From: Vagococcus vulneris
Lineage (GTDB): Bacteria; Bacillota; Bacilli; Lactobacillales; Vagococcaceae
Direction: 5' to 3'
DNA length: 64,000 nucleotides
NCBI RefSeq assembly: GCF_003950515.1
Contig: NZ_NGJS01000001.1
Coordinates: 62,001-126,000, forward strand
Under the pieces are notes generated by a model. The model was not told the DNA's origin. It saw nothing but the letters and a program-made list of their open reading frames with translations, and did not search any database. This document shows positions 8,924 through 21,627 of the stretch, in pieces; positions within the stretch are counted from its first letter, which is position 1; the number at the start of each line of letters is the position of its first letter. The translations under genes and the position numbers were made by a program.

Positions 8924-10075
8924 ATGGGTATTGAAGGAGTAAATAACCAAGTAACTTACAAGAAAACAGTTGAGGCGTTTATTCGTCAAAATAAAGCCAA
9001 AGGTCAAGTGTTTTATGATGAGTTGACGGATACTATTGCTACTCCTTACGAATTAAATGCAGATCAAATGGATGCGTTAATTCAAAAAGTTGAGGATGCA
9101 GGTATTAGCGTCGTCGATGAAAACGGCGAACCAAGTGAACATAGTATGCGAGTGGTTAAAAAAACTGAAGAAGCTAAAGAATCGAAAAAAGCAACAAAAG
9201 CAACTAAAAAAGAAGAAGAAGAAGATTTACTAGCACCAGCCGGTGTTAAAATAAATGACCCTGTTCGGATGTACTTAAAAGAAATTGGCCGAGTACCATT
9301 ACTGAACGCTGACGAAGAAGTTGCGTTGGCGCTTAGAATTAAGGAAGGCGATCCAGAAGCAAAACAAGAATTGGCAGAAGCCAATTTACGTTTGGTTGTT
9401 AGTATTGCAAAACGTTATGTTGGTCGTGGTATGCAATTTTTAGATTTAATTCAAGAAGGTAACATGGGCTTGATGAAAGCAGTTGAAAAGTTTGATCATG
9501 AAAAAGGTTTTAAATTTTCAACTTATGCGACATGGTGGATTCGCCAAGCTATCACACGTGCCATTGCCGATCAAGCCAGAACAATTCGTATTCCAGTTCA
9601 TATGGTAGAAACGATTAATAAATTAATTCGAATTCAACGCCAACTATTACAAGACTTAGGACGCGAACCGACACCAGAAGAAATTGGAGCTGAAATGGAT
9701 CTTCCACCTGAAAAAGTGCGTGAAATTTTAAAAATTGCTCAAGAGCCAGTGTCATTGGAAACACCGATTGGTGAAGAAGATGATTCGCATTTAGGCGATT
9801 TTATCGAAGATCAAGAAGCAACAAGTCCTGCGGATCATGCCGCATATGAGTTGCTTAAAGAACAGTTGGAGAGTGTGTTAGACACGTTGACTGATCGTGA
9901 AGAAAATGTTCTTCGTTTGAGATTCGGTTTAGACGATGGGCGAACTCGAACTTTAGAAGAAGTTGGTCGTGTATTTGGTGTAACTCGAGAACGTATTCGT
10001 CAAATTGAAGCAAAAGCTTTAAGAAAATTACGCCACCCTTCACGTTCTAAGCAGCTAAAAGATTTTTTAGAATAA
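8924..10075 (+). CDS. sigA: Primary sigma factor RpoD/SigA
   Basis: A 383-residue housekeeping sigma factor. A Lys/Glu-rich variable N-terminal part (about residues 1-95) covers region 1.1. Region 1.2 begins [13 protein letters not shown]. Region 2 contains [20 protein letters not shown] and the -10-binding [15 protein letters not shown]. Region 4 has the -35-binding helix-turn-helix [19 protein letters not shown] near the C-terminus. It directs RNA polymerase to TTGACA-TATAAT promoters, several of which are visible in this window. Cotranscribed with dnaG; a strong terminator follows. Confidence 0.97.
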   Translation: MGIEGVNNQVTYKKTVEAFIRQNKAKGQVFYDELTDTIATPYELNADQMDALIQKVEDAGISVVDENGEPSEHSMRVVKKTEEAKESKKATKATKKEEEEDLLAPAGVKINDPVRMYLKEIGRVPLLNADEEVALALRIKEGDPEAKQELAEANLRLVVSIAKRYVGRGMQFLDLIQEGNMGLMKAVEKFDHEKGFKFSTYATWWIRQAITRAIADQARTIRIPVHMVETINKLIRIQRQLLQDLGREPTPEEIGAEMDLPPEKVREILKIAQEPVSLETPIGEEDDSHLGDFIEDQEATSPADHAAYELLKEQLESVLDTLTDREENVLRLRFGLDDGRTRTLEEVGRVFGVTRERIRQIEAKALRKLRHPSRSKQLKDFLE

Positions 10076-10088
10076 AAATAACGTCAAG

Positions 10089-10124
10089 TCCCTTTGAAAG
10101 AATATCTTTTAAAGGGATTTTTTT
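10089..10124 (+). terminator. Terminator of dnaG-sigA
   Basis: TCCCTTT (10089-10095) pairs with AAAGGGA, with further pairing inside (GAAAG with CTTTT), followed by a T-run. Confidence 0.85.
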
Positions 10125-10164
10125 AGTTTTTCGTTTGTAAGTAATATAAATATAGCAAGAATTT

Positions 10165-10173
10165 TGCTATAAT
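10165..10173 (+). promoter_or_regulatory. Extended -10 promoter for pcrA-ligA
   Basis: TGCTATAAT is a perfect extended -10 element. No good -35 hexamer is seen upstream, which is usual for extended -10 promoters. Confidence 0.6.
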
Positions 10174-10207
10174 AATAAAGATTGAATAAGAAAGGGTGTT
10201 CGCATTT

Positions 10208-12454
10208 ATGTCGAATCAGCATAAATTAATTTCAGGGTTGAATCCAAAACAGCAAGAAGCTGTTTTAACAACAAACGGCCCTTTACTAATTATGGCAGGT
10301 GCAGGTAGTGGGAAGACGAGAGTATTGACTCATCGAATAGCTTACCTAATAGAAGAAAAAGATGTAAATCCTTGGAGTATTCTAGCGATTACGTTTACTA
10401 ATAAGGCAGCAAAAGAAATGAAAGAACGTGTTTGCCGAATTATGGGGCAAGAGGGTGAGGATGTTTGGGTATCTACTTTTCACTCAATGTGTGTCAGAAT
10501 GCTTCGTCGAGACATTGATATTATAGGCTATAGTCGCAACTTCACAATTTTGGACAGTTCTGACCAATTAACTTTGATAAAACGAATATTGAAAGAAGAA
10601 AATATTGATCCAAAAAAACATGATCCACGCAGTATTTTAGGGACAATCAGCAATGTAAAGAATGAGCTTTTAACACCGACAGATTACGAAGAACGATACT
10701 CGGGATATTATGAAGATATTGTTGCAAAATGCTATGTACGCTATCAAAAAGAACTTCGACACAATGAGTCGATGGATTTTGATGATTTAATTATGCTGAC
10801 TATTAAGCTGTTTCAGAAAAGTCCGGAAACACTAGCGTATTATCAGACTAAATTTCAATATATTCATGTCGATGAGTACCAAGATACAAATCATGCACAA
10901 TACACTTTAGTTAAATTGTTATCTAATCGTTTTAAAAACTTATGTGTGGTAGGCGATGCTGATCAAAGTATTTATGGTTGGCGCGGTGCTGATATGCAAA
11001 ATATATTAAACTTTGAAAAAGACTATCCCGATGCGAAAGTCATCCTTTTGGAACAGAATTATCGATCAACAAAGAATATTTTAGCAGCTGCGAATAGTGT
11101 GATTGATAATAATACTGACCGACGTAAAAAAAATCTGTGGACGAATAATGATGAAGGCAACAAGATTATCTATTATCGTGCAGATACAGAAAGAATGGAA
11201 GGTCAGTTTATTGTTTCAAGTATTCAGCAGCTGGTTCGTGAAAACAAGAGACAGTATGGTGATATGTGTGTATTATACCGAACTAATGCGATGAGTCGAA
11301 TTATTGAGGAAACATTGCTGAAATCGAATATTCCCTACAAAATGGTCGGTGGACATAAGTTCTACGACAGAAAAGAAATTAAAGATATTTTAGCATATTT
11401 AAAAGTGATTGCTAATGAGATGGATTCACTCAGTTTTGAACGAATTGTTAATGTTCCCAAACGAGGTATTGGAGTAGGAACTGTAGAAAAATTACGTGAT
11501 TTTTCGGCAATTCATAATTGGTCATTATTGCATAGTGCGATTAATGTCGAATTGTCTAATATTGGCGGAAAGGCGCGTTTATCATTAGCTGGATTCGGGG
11601 CTATGATAGAGGATCTTAGTAAAATGATAGAGTTTCTATCTGTAACAGAATTAGTAGAACAAGTCCTTGAAAAAAGTGATTATCTTGAAGACTTGAAAAA
11701 TCAAAATACGTTAGAGTCTCATTCGCGAATTGAAAACTTAGAAGAATTTTTAACAGTAACGCGTGAATTTGACAAAAAATTTGATAATGATGAATTTGAT
11801 ACTGAGGAAAATGAAGGAAATAATAAATTGACTCTTTTCTTAAATGATCTGGCATTGGTATCGGATCTGGATAATCTTGAAGAAGAAAATGGACAAGTTA
11901 CACTAATGACGTTACATGCGGCTAAAGGTTTAGAGTTTCCTTTTGTTTTTCTTATTGGTATGGAAGATGGAATTTTTCCTTTATCCAGAGCAATGACTGA
12001 AGAGTCTGAGATGGAAGAAGAACGACGACTTGCATATGTAGGGATTACACGTGCTGAAGAGCAGTTGTACTTAACAAATGCATCAAGTCGAACACTATAT
12101 GGACGGACACAATATAATCGGCCGTCACGCTTTCTTGAAGAAATCGATGATGATGTTTTAGAGCGTCAGGGCGTACAACGTCCTGCTGTACAGATGTCGA
12201 ATAGAGCAGTTTCATCATCAGGCAGACGCTCGGACTATATTCAACCAGAAAAGAGTATGGTGTCAGCTAAGCAGCAAACAGGCGGCGAAAAAGATAGTTG
12301 GCAGGCTGGCGATAAAGCTGAGCATAAAATTTGGGGAGTTGGAACAGTTGTTAAAGTTTCCGGAGATGCGAAAGATACAGAATTAGATATCGCATTTCCT
12401 TCTCAAGGGATTAAACGTCTGTTGGCAGCTTTTGCACCAATCAAAAAGGTTTAG
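10208..12454 (+). CDS. pcrA: ATP-dependent DNA helicase PcrA (UvrD family)
   Basis: A 3'-5' superfamily 1A helicase for repair, rolling-circle replication and removal of RecA. Motif I is AGAGSGKT (residues 30-37), motif II is VDEYQDTN, motif III is [13 protein letters not shown], motif IV is QNYRST, and motif V/VI covers [12 protein letters not shown] and YVGITRAEE. The C-terminal 50 residues ([15 protein letters not shown] onward) are the Tudor-like domain that binds RNA polymerase. The length, 748 residues, is normal. ATG 10208 is chosen over GTG 10196 because AAAGGG lies at 10191-10196 and the family normally starts a few residues before LNPKQ. Confidence 0.96.
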   Translation: MSNQHKLISGLNPKQQEAVLTTNGPLLIMAGAGSGKTRVLTHRIAYLIEEKDVNPWSILAITFTNKAAKEMKERVCRIMGQEGEDVWVSTFHSMCVRMLRRDIDIIGYSRNFTILDSSDQLTLIKRILKEENIDPKKHDPRSILGTISNVKNELLTPTDYEERYSGYYEDIVAKCYVRYQKELRHNESMDFDDLIMLTIKLFQKSPETLAYYQTKFQYIHVDEYQDTNHAQYTLVKLLSNRFKNLCVVGDADQSIYGWRGADMQNILNFEKDYPDAKVILLEQNYRSTKNILAAANSVIDNNTDRRKKNLWTNNDEGNKIIYYRADTERMEGQFIVSSIQQLVRENKRQYGDMCVLYRTNAMSRIIEETLLKSNIPYKMVGGHKFYDRKEIKDILAYLKVIANEMDSLSFERIVNVPKRGIGVGTVEKLRDFSAIHNWSLLHSAINVELSNIGGKARLSLAGFGAMIEDLSKMIEFLSVTELVEQVLEKSDYLEDLKNQNTLESHSRIENLEEFLTVTREFDKKFDNDEFDTEENEGNNKLTLFLNDLALVSDLDNLEEENGQVTLMTLHAAKGLEFPFVFLIGMEDGIFPLSRAMTEESEMEEERRLAYVGITRAEEQLYLTNASSRTLYGRTQYNRPSRFLEEIDDDVLERQGVQRPAVQMSNRAVSSSGRRSDYIQPEKSMVSAKQQTGGEKDSWQAGDKAEHKIWGVGTVVKVSGDAKDTELDIAFPSQGIKRLLAAFAPIKKV

Positions 12455-14488
<2,034 letters not shown>

Positions 14489-14533
14489 AATAGAAGGTAT
14501 GTACTGTTATAAAAATGAAGGAGTGGTTAAGTA

Positions 14534-14839
14534 ATGTCGATTACAAAAGATGAAATACAAAAAGTTGCTCAATTATCTAAATTAACATTTTCAGAAAATG
14601 ATTTAGAAATGTATACTGAACAAATGGGAAAAATTATAAACATGGTAGAAACATTAGAAAATGTTGATACAGAGGGCGTACCTTTCACTTCTAACGTGAC
14701 AGAAGAAATCTCAATTTTACGTGAAGATATCGCTTTGCCAGGTGAATCTCGTGAAGAATTGCTTAAAAACGTTCCTGAAACAGAAGATGGTTTTATTAAG
14801 GTTCCTGCGATTATTGATAACGGAGAGGTTGGGGCATAA
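14534..14839 (+). CDS. gatC: Asp/Glu-tRNA amidotransferase subunit C
   Basis: A 101-residue GatC, the small belt subunit holding GatA and GatB together in the complex that converts Glu-tRNA(Gln) to Gln-tRNA(Gln) (and Asp-tRNA(Asn) where needed). The family pattern is clear: [10 protein letters not shown] at the N-terminus and LREDI / VPAIID near the C-terminus. AAGGAG lies upstream of ATG 14534. The stop overlaps the gatA start (TAATG). Confidence 0.95.
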   Translation: MSITKDEIQKVAQLSKLTFSENDLEMYTEQMGKIINMVETLENVDTEGVPFTSNVTEEISILREDIALPGESREELLKNVPETEDGFIKVPAIIDNGEVGA

Positions 14840-16308
14840 TGACAGATTTATATAAATTATCAGTTAAAGAATTAGCTCAAAAGATTCAAGCCAAAGACGT
14901 ATCAGTGGCAGAAGTAGTTGCTGATTCTTTTTCAAGAATCAAGGCGACAGAGAATAATATCGATGCTTTTATAACATTGAATGAAGAAAAAGCAATGGAA
15001 ATTGCTAAAGGATTGGATATTGAAGGTATATCTGTAGAATCACCATTAGCCGGTATTCCGATTGGTATTAAAGATAATATTGTAACGAAGGGCTTGCGCA
15101 CCACTGCAGCTAGCAAAATGTTGTATAACTTTGATCCTGTCTATGATGCCGCAGTCATGTCAAAATTATACGAAGGTGGATTAGTACCAGTTGGTAAATT
15201 AAATATGGATGAATTTGCTATGGGATCATCAACTGAAACATCATATTTCAAAAAAACAAAAAATGCATGGAATGCTGATAAAGTTCCCGGAGGTTCATCT
15301 GGTGGATCTGCTGCAGCTGTTGCATCTGGTCAAATCCCTGCTTCTCTAGGAAGCGATACTGGAGGAAGTATTCGTCAGCCAGCTTCATTTAATGGTATTG
15401 TTGGTATGAAACCAACATATGGAAGAGTGTCACGTTTCGGATTAATTGCTTTTGCATCGAGTTTAGATCAAATTGGACCTATGACACGAACAGTAGAAGA
15501 TAACGCTCTTATATTAAACCAAATAGCAGGTCATGATGTTAGAGACAGCACTTCTGCTAGGCATGCGATACCGGACTTTACCAGTCAAATCGGAAAAGAC
15601 GTCAAAGGTATGACAATTGGTTTGCCTAAAGAATTTATGGGTGAAGGGGTACAACCAGAAGTAAAAAAAGCAGTTGAAAAAGCAGCTAAAACATTTGAAG
15701 CAATGGGTGCAACGATTAAAGAAATCAGTTTACCATACTCAAAATACGGCGTTGAAGTCTATTATATTATTGCTTCTTCTGAAGCTTCATCAAACTTACA
15801 GCGTTTTGACGGTATTCGTTATGGATTCCGTTCTGAAAATATTAAAAACTTAGATGATGTTTATGTGAATTCTCGTTCTGAAGGTTTTGGCGAGGAAGTA
15901 AAACGTCGTATAATGTTGGGATCTTTCTCATTAAGCTCTGGTTATTATGATGCTTATTTTAAAAAAGCTGGACAAGTCAGAACATTGATTATCAACGACT
16001 TTAAAAAAGCATTTAAAGATGTAGATTTAATATTAGGTCCTGTGTCGCCAACTGTTGCTTATGATTTTGGTTCAGATGCTGATGATCCAGTGACTGCTTA
16101 TATGCGTGATATTTTAACGATTCCTGTAAACCTAGCTGGCTTGCCAGGTATGAGTATACCTTGTGGTTTTTCAGAGGGCTTACCAGTGGGACTTCAATTA
16201 ATCGGGAATTATTTCCAAGAAGAAACGATGTATCAAGCTGCTTATGTATTTGAGCAAGCAACTGAGTTTCATAAAATGAAGCCAGTTATTTTAGGGGGTA
16301 ACGCATAA
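14839..16308 (+). CDS. gatA: Asp/Glu-tRNA amidotransferase subunit A
   Basis: An amidase-signature glutaminase subunit that supplies ammonia to GatB. The Ser-cisSer-Lys triad is visible: Lys78 in GIKDN, cis-Ser153 in PGGSSGGS, nucleophile Ser177 in DTGGSIRQ. The length of 489 residues is typical. It is translationally coupled to gatC and gatB by one-base or ATG overlaps. Presence of GatCAB implies that Gln-tRNA is made by the indirect route in this organism. Confidence 0.97.
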   Translation: MTDLYKLSVKELAQKIQAKDVSVAEVVADSFSRIKATENNIDAFITLNEEKAMEIAKGLDIEGISVESPLAGIPIGIKDNIVTKGLRTTAASKMLYNFDPVYDAAVMSKLYEGGLVPVGKLNMDEFAMGSSTETSYFKKTKNAWNADKVPGGSSGGSAAAVASGQIPASLGSDTGGSIRQPASFNGIVGMKPTYGRVSRFGLIAFASSLDQIGPMTRTVEDNALILNQIAGHDVRDSTSARHAIPDFTSQIGKDVKGMTIGLPKEFMGEGVQPEVKKAVEKAAKTFEAMGATIKEISLPYSKYGVEVYYIIASSEASSNLQRFDGIRYGFRSENIKNLDDVYVNSRSEGFGEEVKRRIMLGSFSLSSGYYDAYFKKAGQVRTLIINDFKKAFKDVDLILGPVSPTVAYDFGSDADDPVTAYMRDILTIPVNLAGLPGMSIPCGFSEGLPVGLQLIGNYFQEETMYQAAYVFEQATEFHKMKPVILGGNA

Positions 16309-17738
16309 TGAATTTTGAAACAGTTATTGGTTTAGAGGTCCACGTTGAGTTGAAAACAGAATCTAAAATTTTCTCATCTTCTGCGGCTCACTTTGGTGCA
16401 GAACCAAATACGAATACAAACGTGGTTGATTTCAGCATGCCGGGTGTTTTACCTGTGATGAACAAACAAGCAATGGAGTTTGGTATGAAGGCCGCATTAG
16501 CATTGAACTGTCATATATCTCAAGAAACACATTTTGACCGTAAAAATTATTTTTACCCAGATAATCCTAAAGCATATCAAATTTCTCAATTCGATGAGCC
16601 GATTGGACATGACGGTTGGGTGGAAATTGAAGTCGAAGGCAAAAAGAAAAAAATTCGTATCGAGCGTGTTCACTTAGAAGAAGATGCTGGTAAGAATATT
16701 CACGGAACGGGTGGGTATTCATATGTCGATTTAAACCGTCAAGGAACCCCATTAATTGAGATAGTATCAGAAGCAGATATGCGTTCACCTGAAGAAGCCT
16801 ACGCATATTTGGAAGCAGTTCGTTCGATTATTCAATTTACTGGAGTCAGTGATGTAAAGATGGAAGAAGGATCAATGCGCTGTGATGCTAATATCTCCTT
16901 ACGTCCTTATGGTCAAGAAGAATTCGGTACTAAGACAGAACTAAAAAACTTGAATTCTTTGAGTTTCGTGAAACTAGGATTAGCTCATGAGGAGAAAAGA
17001 CAAGCTCGTGTATTGCTTTCGGGTGGAGTGATTCAACAAGAAACTAGACGATATGATGAAGCAACAAAGAAAACATTGCTTATGCGTGTTAAAGAAGGGT
17101 CTGCTGATTATCGTTATTTCCCTGAACCTGATTTACCTCGTTTTGAAATTTCTGATGAGTGGGTAGAGTCAGTCAGAGCTAGTCTGCCCGAATTACCAGC
17201 AGAAAGACGTATCCGCTACACACAAGAATTAGGCTTGCCAGATTATGATGCAATGGTTTTAACTTTGTCACGTGAAATGTCTGATTTCTTCGATGCGACA
17301 TTACAAAATGGAGCTGACGCAAAGCAAGCATCTAACTGGTTAATGGGTGAAGTATCGGCATATTTAAATAGTGAAAAACTTGAGTTGGAAGAAACAAAAT
17401 TAACACCTGATAATTTAGCTGGTATGATTAAATTAATTGCTGATGGAACAATTAGCTCGAAAATTGCGAAAAAAGTCTTCCGTGAATTAATTACTAATGG
17501 TGGTTCTGCTAAAGAAGTTGTTGAGGCAAAAGGATTAGTTCAACTATCTGATCCAGCACAATTACTGCCGATCATCAATGATATTTTAGATAATAATGCA
17601 CAATCAGTTGAAGATTTCAAGAATGGTAAGGACCGTGCGGTAGGTTTCCTTGTCGGACAAACGATGAAAGCCACTAAAGGGCAAGCAAATCCAGGAATCG
17701 TTAACCAATTATTGAATCAAGAACTTTCAAAAAGATAA
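16308..17738 (+). CDS. gatB: Asp/Glu-tRNA amidotransferase subunit B
   Basis: The tRNA-binding kinase/transamidase subunit. It starts with the family hallmark [12 protein letters not shown], followed by CMPGVLPV-like [11 protein letters not shown], the aspartate-rich HLEEDAGK, and [11 protein letters not shown]. The C-terminal YqeY-like tail domain ends with [18 protein letters not shown]. 476 residues, complete. It phosphorylates and then amidates the glutamyl moiety on misacylated tRNA. Confidence 0.97.
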   Translation: MNFETVIGLEVHVELKTESKIFSSSAAHFGAEPNTNTNVVDFSMPGVLPVMNKQAMEFGMKAALALNCHISQETHFDRKNYFYPDNPKAYQISQFDEPIGHDGWVEIEVEGKKKKIRIERVHLEEDAGKNIHGTGGYSYVDLNRQGTPLIEIVSEADMRSPEEAYAYLEAVRSIIQFTGVSDVKMEEGSMRCDANISLRPYGQEEFGTKTELKNLNSLSFVKLGLAHEEKRQARVLLSGGVIQQETRRYDEATKKTLLMRVKEGSADYRYFPEPDLPRFEISDEWVESVRASLPELPAERRIRYTQELGLPDYDAMVLTLSREMSDFFDATLQNGADAKQASNWLMGEVSAYLNSEKLELEETKLTPDNLAGMIKLIADGTISSKIAKKVFRELITNGGSAKEVVEAKGLVQLSDPAQLLPIINDILDNNAQSVEDFKNGKDRAVGFLVGQTMKATKGQANPGIVNQLLNQELSKR

Positions 17739-17761
17739 GGTTCTTAAGTTAGGAGGAGACA

Positions 17762-18790
17762 ATGAGAGCTCGACTAATATACAATCCGACATCAGGAAAG
17801 GAACAAATCAAGAAAAATGTTGCTGACATTCTCTCGATTATGGAACAGGCTGGCTATGAGGCCAGCGCCTTTCCCACAACACCAGAACCGCTCTCTGCGA
17901 AAAAAGAAGCAGAGAGAGCCGCTAAGGCAGGTTTTGATTTATTAGTAGCTGCTGGTGGTGACGGGACTATTAATGAAGTTATTAATGGTATCGCACCACT
18001 TGAAAAGCGACCTAAGATGGCGATTATTCCGGCTGGGACTACTAATGATTTTGCCCGTGCTTTACATGTTCCTCGAGATAATATGATTAGTGCGGCTGAA
18101 GTTATTTTAAAAAATCAAACCATAAAGACAGATATTGGTAAAGCAGAAGATACTTATTTTATGAATATAGCTGCAGCTGGTCATCTGACCGAATTAACAT
18201 ATGAAGTACCATCACATTTAAAAAGTGTTTTTGGTTACTTAGCATATTTAGTTAAGGGAGCTGAGATGCTTCCGCGTATTAAACCGATAAATGTTCGCTT
18301 AACTTATGATGGTGGTGTGTATGAAGGAGAGGCATCTATGTTTTTCCTTGGTTTGACCAATTCAATTGGCGGTTTTGAAAAAATATCACCTGATGCGCAA
18401 TTGAATGATGGCATGTTTTCATTGATTATTGTTAAAACAGCTAATATTTTGGAAATTATGCGTTTAGTAGCATTAATGATTAATGGTGGTAAGCATATAA
18501 ATGATCCTAAACTTGAATATATTAAAACATCAAAACTTCATGCAGAAACAATTGATAAAGATTTCAAGATGATGATTAACTTAGATGGTGAATATGGTGG
18601 CGATGTTCCCATGACTTTTATTAATTTAAAACAACATATTGAATTCTATGCAAATTTAGATGATCTACCTTACTCGGTTGAAGAAGATGAATTAGAAGAT
18701 GCTTCAGATAAATTTATACAACAAGTTGAGATGTTGACAAATGAAGATATAGATGGTGATGGTGAAGTTAGTAAAGGAGACAAGGCGTAG
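17762..18790 (+). CDS. dagK: Diacylglycerol kinase DgkB with EF-hand-like tail
   Basis: A soluble lipid kinase that recycles diacylglycerol from lipoteichoic acid synthesis into phosphatidate. The nucleotide-binding motif GGDGT is at residues 65-69, then IIPAGTTNDFARALHVP. Residues near FEKISPDAQLNDGMF match the DgkB substrate/metal region. The gene is close to the gatCAB operon (23 bases), as in other Enterococcaceae. The last residues form DIDGDGEVSKGD (329-340), which fits the 12-residue EF-hand/dockerin calcium loop pattern. This tail is not part of the catalytic fold. Its substrate pathway connects with LtaS encoded at 26.3-28.4 kb. Confidence 0.92.
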   Translation: MRARLIYNPTSGKEQIKKNVADILSIMEQAGYEASAFPTTPEPLSAKKEAERAAKAGFDLLVAAGGDGTINEVINGIAPLEKRPKMAIIPAGTTNDFARALHVPRDNMISAAEVILKNQTIKTDIGKAEDTYFMNIAAAGHLTELTYEVPSHLKSVFGYLAYLVKGAEMLPRIKPINVRLTYDGGVYEGEASMFFLGLTNSIGGFEKISPDAQLNDGMFSLIIVKTANILEIMRLVALMINGGKHINDPKLEYIKTSKLHAETIDKDFKMMINLDGEYGGDVPMTFINLKQHIEFYANLDDLPYSVEEDELEDASDKFIQQVEMLTNEDIDGDGEVSKGDKA

Positions 18791-18810
18791 TGCTTTGTCT
18801 TTATTTTTTA
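18779..18810 (+). terminator. Terminator overlapping the dagK stop
   Basis: GACAAGGC (18779-18786) pairs with GCTTTGTC (18792-18799) with one G-U pair, followed by TTTATTTTTT. The TAG stop (18788-18790) lies in the loop. Confidence 0.75.
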
Positions 18811-18839
18811 TGGGGTGAATACCCATTGAAAGGATAATT

Positions 18840-20219
18840 ATGAAAAATAATAATGTAAAAAATTTAGTGATAAAAAAGAATGACGTAGCTGTTGTTGAAA
18901 TATCAGATTTAACTCATGATGGTATGGGTGTTGGGAAAATTGATGGATATCCATTATTTATTGAAAATGCTCTGCCTGGAGAGGTTGTTCAAATACAAGT
19001 TGTAAAGACGACTAAAAAATTCGGTTTTGGAAAAGTACTGGAGATTCGAGAAGCGAGTCAAAATCGTGTAGAGGATGTTCAAAATCATTTGATTCGGACG
19101 GGTATTGCACCTCTGCATCACATGACTTATGAAGCACAATTAACATTTAAAGAAAATCAAGTTGAGAATTGTTTGAAACGAATAGGTAAACTAACAGATG
19201 TTCAGGTATTACCGACAATCGGTATGGATCACCCGTTTGCATATCGTAATAAGGCTCAAATCCCAGTTCGAAAAATCGATAATCAGCTTGAGTTTGGATT
19301 TTTCCGTAAAAACAGTCATCATTTGGTTCCTGTTTCAGATTTTTTTATTCAAGAGCAAGAGATTGATGATGCTTTAGTTGTGTTGAAAAGTATTTTAAAG
19401 AAATATCAGGTAAAAGCATATGATGAAGAAAATGATACGGGAAATTTGAAAAATATTATGATTCGTCAAGGTCATTACTCAAAAGAAATGATGATTGTTT
19501 TTATTACTAAGAAAAAAAAGGTTTTCAAAATTGATGATATCTGTCAGCAGATTATCAAAGAATTGCCAAAAGTCAAATCAATTATGCAGAATATTCAACC
19601 AGATCAATTAAATAATATTTTTGGTGATGATACATTTTGTTTGTATGGTCAAGACTATATAACTGATACACTTCTAGGAAATACTTATAAAATATCGGCT
19701 AAATCTTTCTATCAGATTAATACAATTCAAACAGAGAAGCTTTATTCAAAGGCTTTTGAATTAGCTGATTTAAAACCGTCAGATGTAGTTATAGATGCAT
19801 ATTGCGGGATCGGAACTATTGGCTTATCAATTGCGAAGAAAGTTAAACAAGTTTATGGTGTTGAAGTTGTCAAAGATGCAATTACAGATGCTAAATTAAA
19901 CGCTGAACTGAATCACATAAAAAATGCTGAATTTATCATTGGTAAAGCAGAACATGTTTTTGAAAAATGGAATGAAGATGGAATTCATGCTGACGTACTT
20001 TTTGTTGATCCACCAAGAAAAGGTCTAGATCCAAGTTTCATTGATGCATCAGTAGCAATGAAACCAGAAAAAATTGTCTACGTTTCTTGCAACCCTAGTA
20101 CGCTGGCTCGTGATTTAGCAATATATGAAGAAAACGGCTATCATGCAAAAATTGTTCAACCTATTGATATGTTTCCTCAAACTGCACATATTGAGAGTGT
20201 CGTATTATTAAATAGATAA
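18840..20219 (+). CDS. rlmCD: 23S rRNA (uracil-5-)-methyltransferase RlmCD/RumA type
   Basis: An S-adenosylmethionine-dependent m5U methyltransferase of 459 residues. An N-terminal TRAM domain (VEISDLTHDGMGVGKIDGYP) is followed by the RumA core. The SAM site is DAYCGIGTIGLS, motif IV is FVDPPRKGLD, and the catalytic Cys lies in YVSCNPSTLARDL. Gram-positive members methylate both 23S U747 and U1939, hence RlmCD; the exact specificity is inferred. It lies just after the dagK terminator, a conserved neighbourhood. Confidence 0.92.
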   Translation: MKNNNVKNLVIKKNDVAVVEISDLTHDGMGVGKIDGYPLFIENALPGEVVQIQVVKTTKKFGFGKVLEIREASQNRVEDVQNHLIRTGIAPLHHMTYEAQLTFKENQVENCLKRIGKLTDVQVLPTIGMDHPFAYRNKAQIPVRKIDNQLEFGFFRKNSHHLVPVSDFFIQEQEIDDALVVLKSILKKYQVKAYDEENDTGNLKNIMIRQGHYSKEMMIVFITKKKKVFKIDDICQQIIKELPKVKSIMQNIQPDQLNNIFGDDTFCLYGQDYITDTLLGNTYKISAKSFYQINTIQTEKLYSKAFELADLKPSDVVIDAYCGIGTIGLSIAKKVKQVYGVEVVKDAITDAKLNAELNHIKNAEFIIGKAEHVFEKWNEDGIHADVLFVDPPRKGLDPSFIDASVAMKPEKIVYVSCNPSTLARDLAIYEENGYHAKIVQPIDMFPQTAHIESVVLLNR

Positions 20220-20312
20220 TAATATTATGTAAACTATAAAAATGAAGAATAAACATTTAAAAAGTATTATTTAGCTTATAGTTTAAATTTAAATCTCCAA
20301 AAAATGGCATAA

Positions 20313-20393
20313 TGTTTTCCAGATGCAAAAGTAGTCGGGTCGAGTAAGCTAAACGAGTATAAGACGATTTTTATTGAATCTTACCAATCATAA
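20313..20393 (+). pseudogene. Possible ISL3-type transposase fragment
   Basis: A 26-codon stretch reads CFPDAKVVGSSKLNEY followed by KTIFIESYQS. ISL3-family transposases carry a FPxAKxV motif followed by a helical LNRxR segment. The match is short and could be chance. Confidence 0.25.
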
Positions 20394-20405
20394 TTGTTAT
20401 AAATG

Positions 20406-20438
20406 ACTGTTTATCTAAATAGATAGACAGTTTTTTTG
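20406..20438 (+). terminator. Strong terminator
   Basis: The 11-bp stem ACTGTTTATCT / AGATAGACAGT (one G-U pair), loop AAAT, is followed by seven T. Confidence 0.85.
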
Positions 20439-20507
20439 TATTTTTATACCTATTTTTTGATAACTGTTATTATTTATTAATTATTTACTTAAAAAACCAA
20501 TCTTTGT

Positions 20508-20537
20508 TTGACAGTATCTGTTCATAAAATATATACT
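20508..20537 (+). promoter_or_regulatory. Promoter of the acylase gene
   Basis: TTGACA (20508-20513), 18-base spacer, TATACT (20532-20537). GGAGG lies ahead of ATG 20583. Confidence 0.75.
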
Positions 20538-20582
20538 AAATTATAGATAGAGAGCGATTTATAAATCTTAGGAGGTATAATA

Positions 20583-21581
20583 ATGTGTACATCAATTAAT
20601 TTAAAAACAAAGGATAATATAAATTTTCTTGCCAGAACAATGGACTTTTCATTTGAATTAGATGCAAACCCGGTATATATACCAAAGGGTTATCAATTTA
20701 AAAGTGATGTAAAAAGCGGGACAACGATTACGTCAACGTATTCATTTGTTGGAGCGGGACGTAAATTAAAAGATTATGTATTTGCGGATGGTGTGAACGA
20801 AAAGGGAATCGGCTGTTGTGCACTCTATTTTTCTGATTTAGCTGTTTACGCGGATCATGATGATACGGCTAAAATGAACCTAGCACCTCATGAAGTTGTT
20901 TTCTGGGCATTAAGTTCAATCGGTAGTTTAGACGAATTAGAAGAAAAGGTTAGTCAAATTAATATTGTCAATGAAGCAAGTCCTTTTTTAGGCTTTGTTA
21001 CGCCACTTCATTGGATTTTTTCTGATGAAAATGGACGGTCAATTATTTTAGAAGTAATGAATAATAGTGTTCATTTTTATGAAGATGTAACTAATGTTTT
21101 TACAAATTCGCCTGAGTATACATGGCATCTAACGAATTTAAAGCATTTTTCTTATTTACAAACAACGTCACGTCCTATCGGGAATTTTGGTGCTTATAAA
21201 CCTGGATCTGACGGTGCAGGAAGCGGGTTACTTGGTATGCCGGGGGATTATACATCAGAATCTAGGTTCGTTCGCAGTGCATTTATGAGAGAGCATATTG
21301 AAGAAACAACGGGCACTGAACAAGGATTAAATGCAATTTTTCATATTTTAGCGACTTGTGACATTCCTAAAGGAGTCAAAAAACATGATAATGGTGCATT
21401 AGATTATACTCAGTACAAAGCAGCAATGGATTTGACTAACAGAGATTATTATATGATGGATTATTATGATTCTTGTCCAGCAAAGATTTCTTTGGCAGAG
21501 TTAGATAAAAAAAATAGTCCTGATCCAATTGAGTTCCAGTTAAGCAAGAGGCAAACAGTAATTAATTTAACTAATCAATAA
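20583..21581 (+). CDS. Penicillin V acylase-like Ntn hydrolase (choloylglycine hydrolase family)
   Basis: A cytoplasmic amide hydrolase of 332 residues. Cys2 becomes the N-terminal nucleophile after Met removal. Other active-site residues are visible: Arg18 and Asp21 (ARTMDF), the Asn of FTNSPEY, and the Arg of SESRFVRSAF. The motif after GVNEKGIG reads ALYF, with Tyr82. Bile salt hydrolases usually have Asn here, whereas Bacillus penicillin V acylase has Tyr. Similarity to that acylase continues in NEASPFLGFVTPLHW. I therefore favour a PVA/YxeI-like amidase over a classic bile salt hydrolase; substrates may include N-acyl amides. It is monocistronic, with its own promoter and a terminator shared with the convergent gene. 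Confidence 0.85.
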   Translation: MCTSINLKTKDNINFLARTMDFSFELDANPVYIPKGYQFKSDVKSGTTITSTYSFVGAGRKLKDYVFADGVNEKGIGCCALYFSDLAVYADHDDTAKMNLAPHEVVFWALSSIGSLDELEEKVSQINIVNEASPFLGFVTPLHWIFSDENGRSIILEVMNNSVHFYEDVTNVFTNSPEYTWHLTNLKHFSYLQTTSRPIGNFGAYKPGSDGAGSGLLGMPGDYTSESRFVRSAFMREHIEETTGTEQGLNAIFHILATCDIPKGVKKHDNGALDYTQYKAAMDLTNRDYYMMDYYDSCPAKISLAELDKKNSPDPIEFQLSKRQTVINLTNQ

Positions 21582-21586
21582 ATAAA

Positions 21587-21627
21587 AAAGTCGCTTAAAG
21601 ATATCATCTTTAAGCGACTTTTTTTAA
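21587..21627. terminator. Bidirectional terminator
   Basis: AAAAAGTCGCTTAAAGAT pairs perfectly with ATCTTTAAGCGACTTTTT around a 3-base loop. A-run and T-run flanks serve both convergent genes. Confidence 0.9.

Larger units (their letters stand above)
20220..20582. other. Intergenic region upstream of the acylase gene
   Basis: 363 bases without an intact gene. It holds a possible transposase scrap (20313-20393), a strong terminator (20406-20438) and the acylase promoter (20508-20537). A terminator this far past the rlmCD stop could belong to a small transcript from 20220-20400, but no promoter for one was recognised. Confidence 0.5.

Noticed and set aside
9082-9384. 100-residue minus-strand frame inside sigA
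   Set aside because: Serine-rich shadow of the sigma factor's acidic/lysine-rich coding; no start signal.
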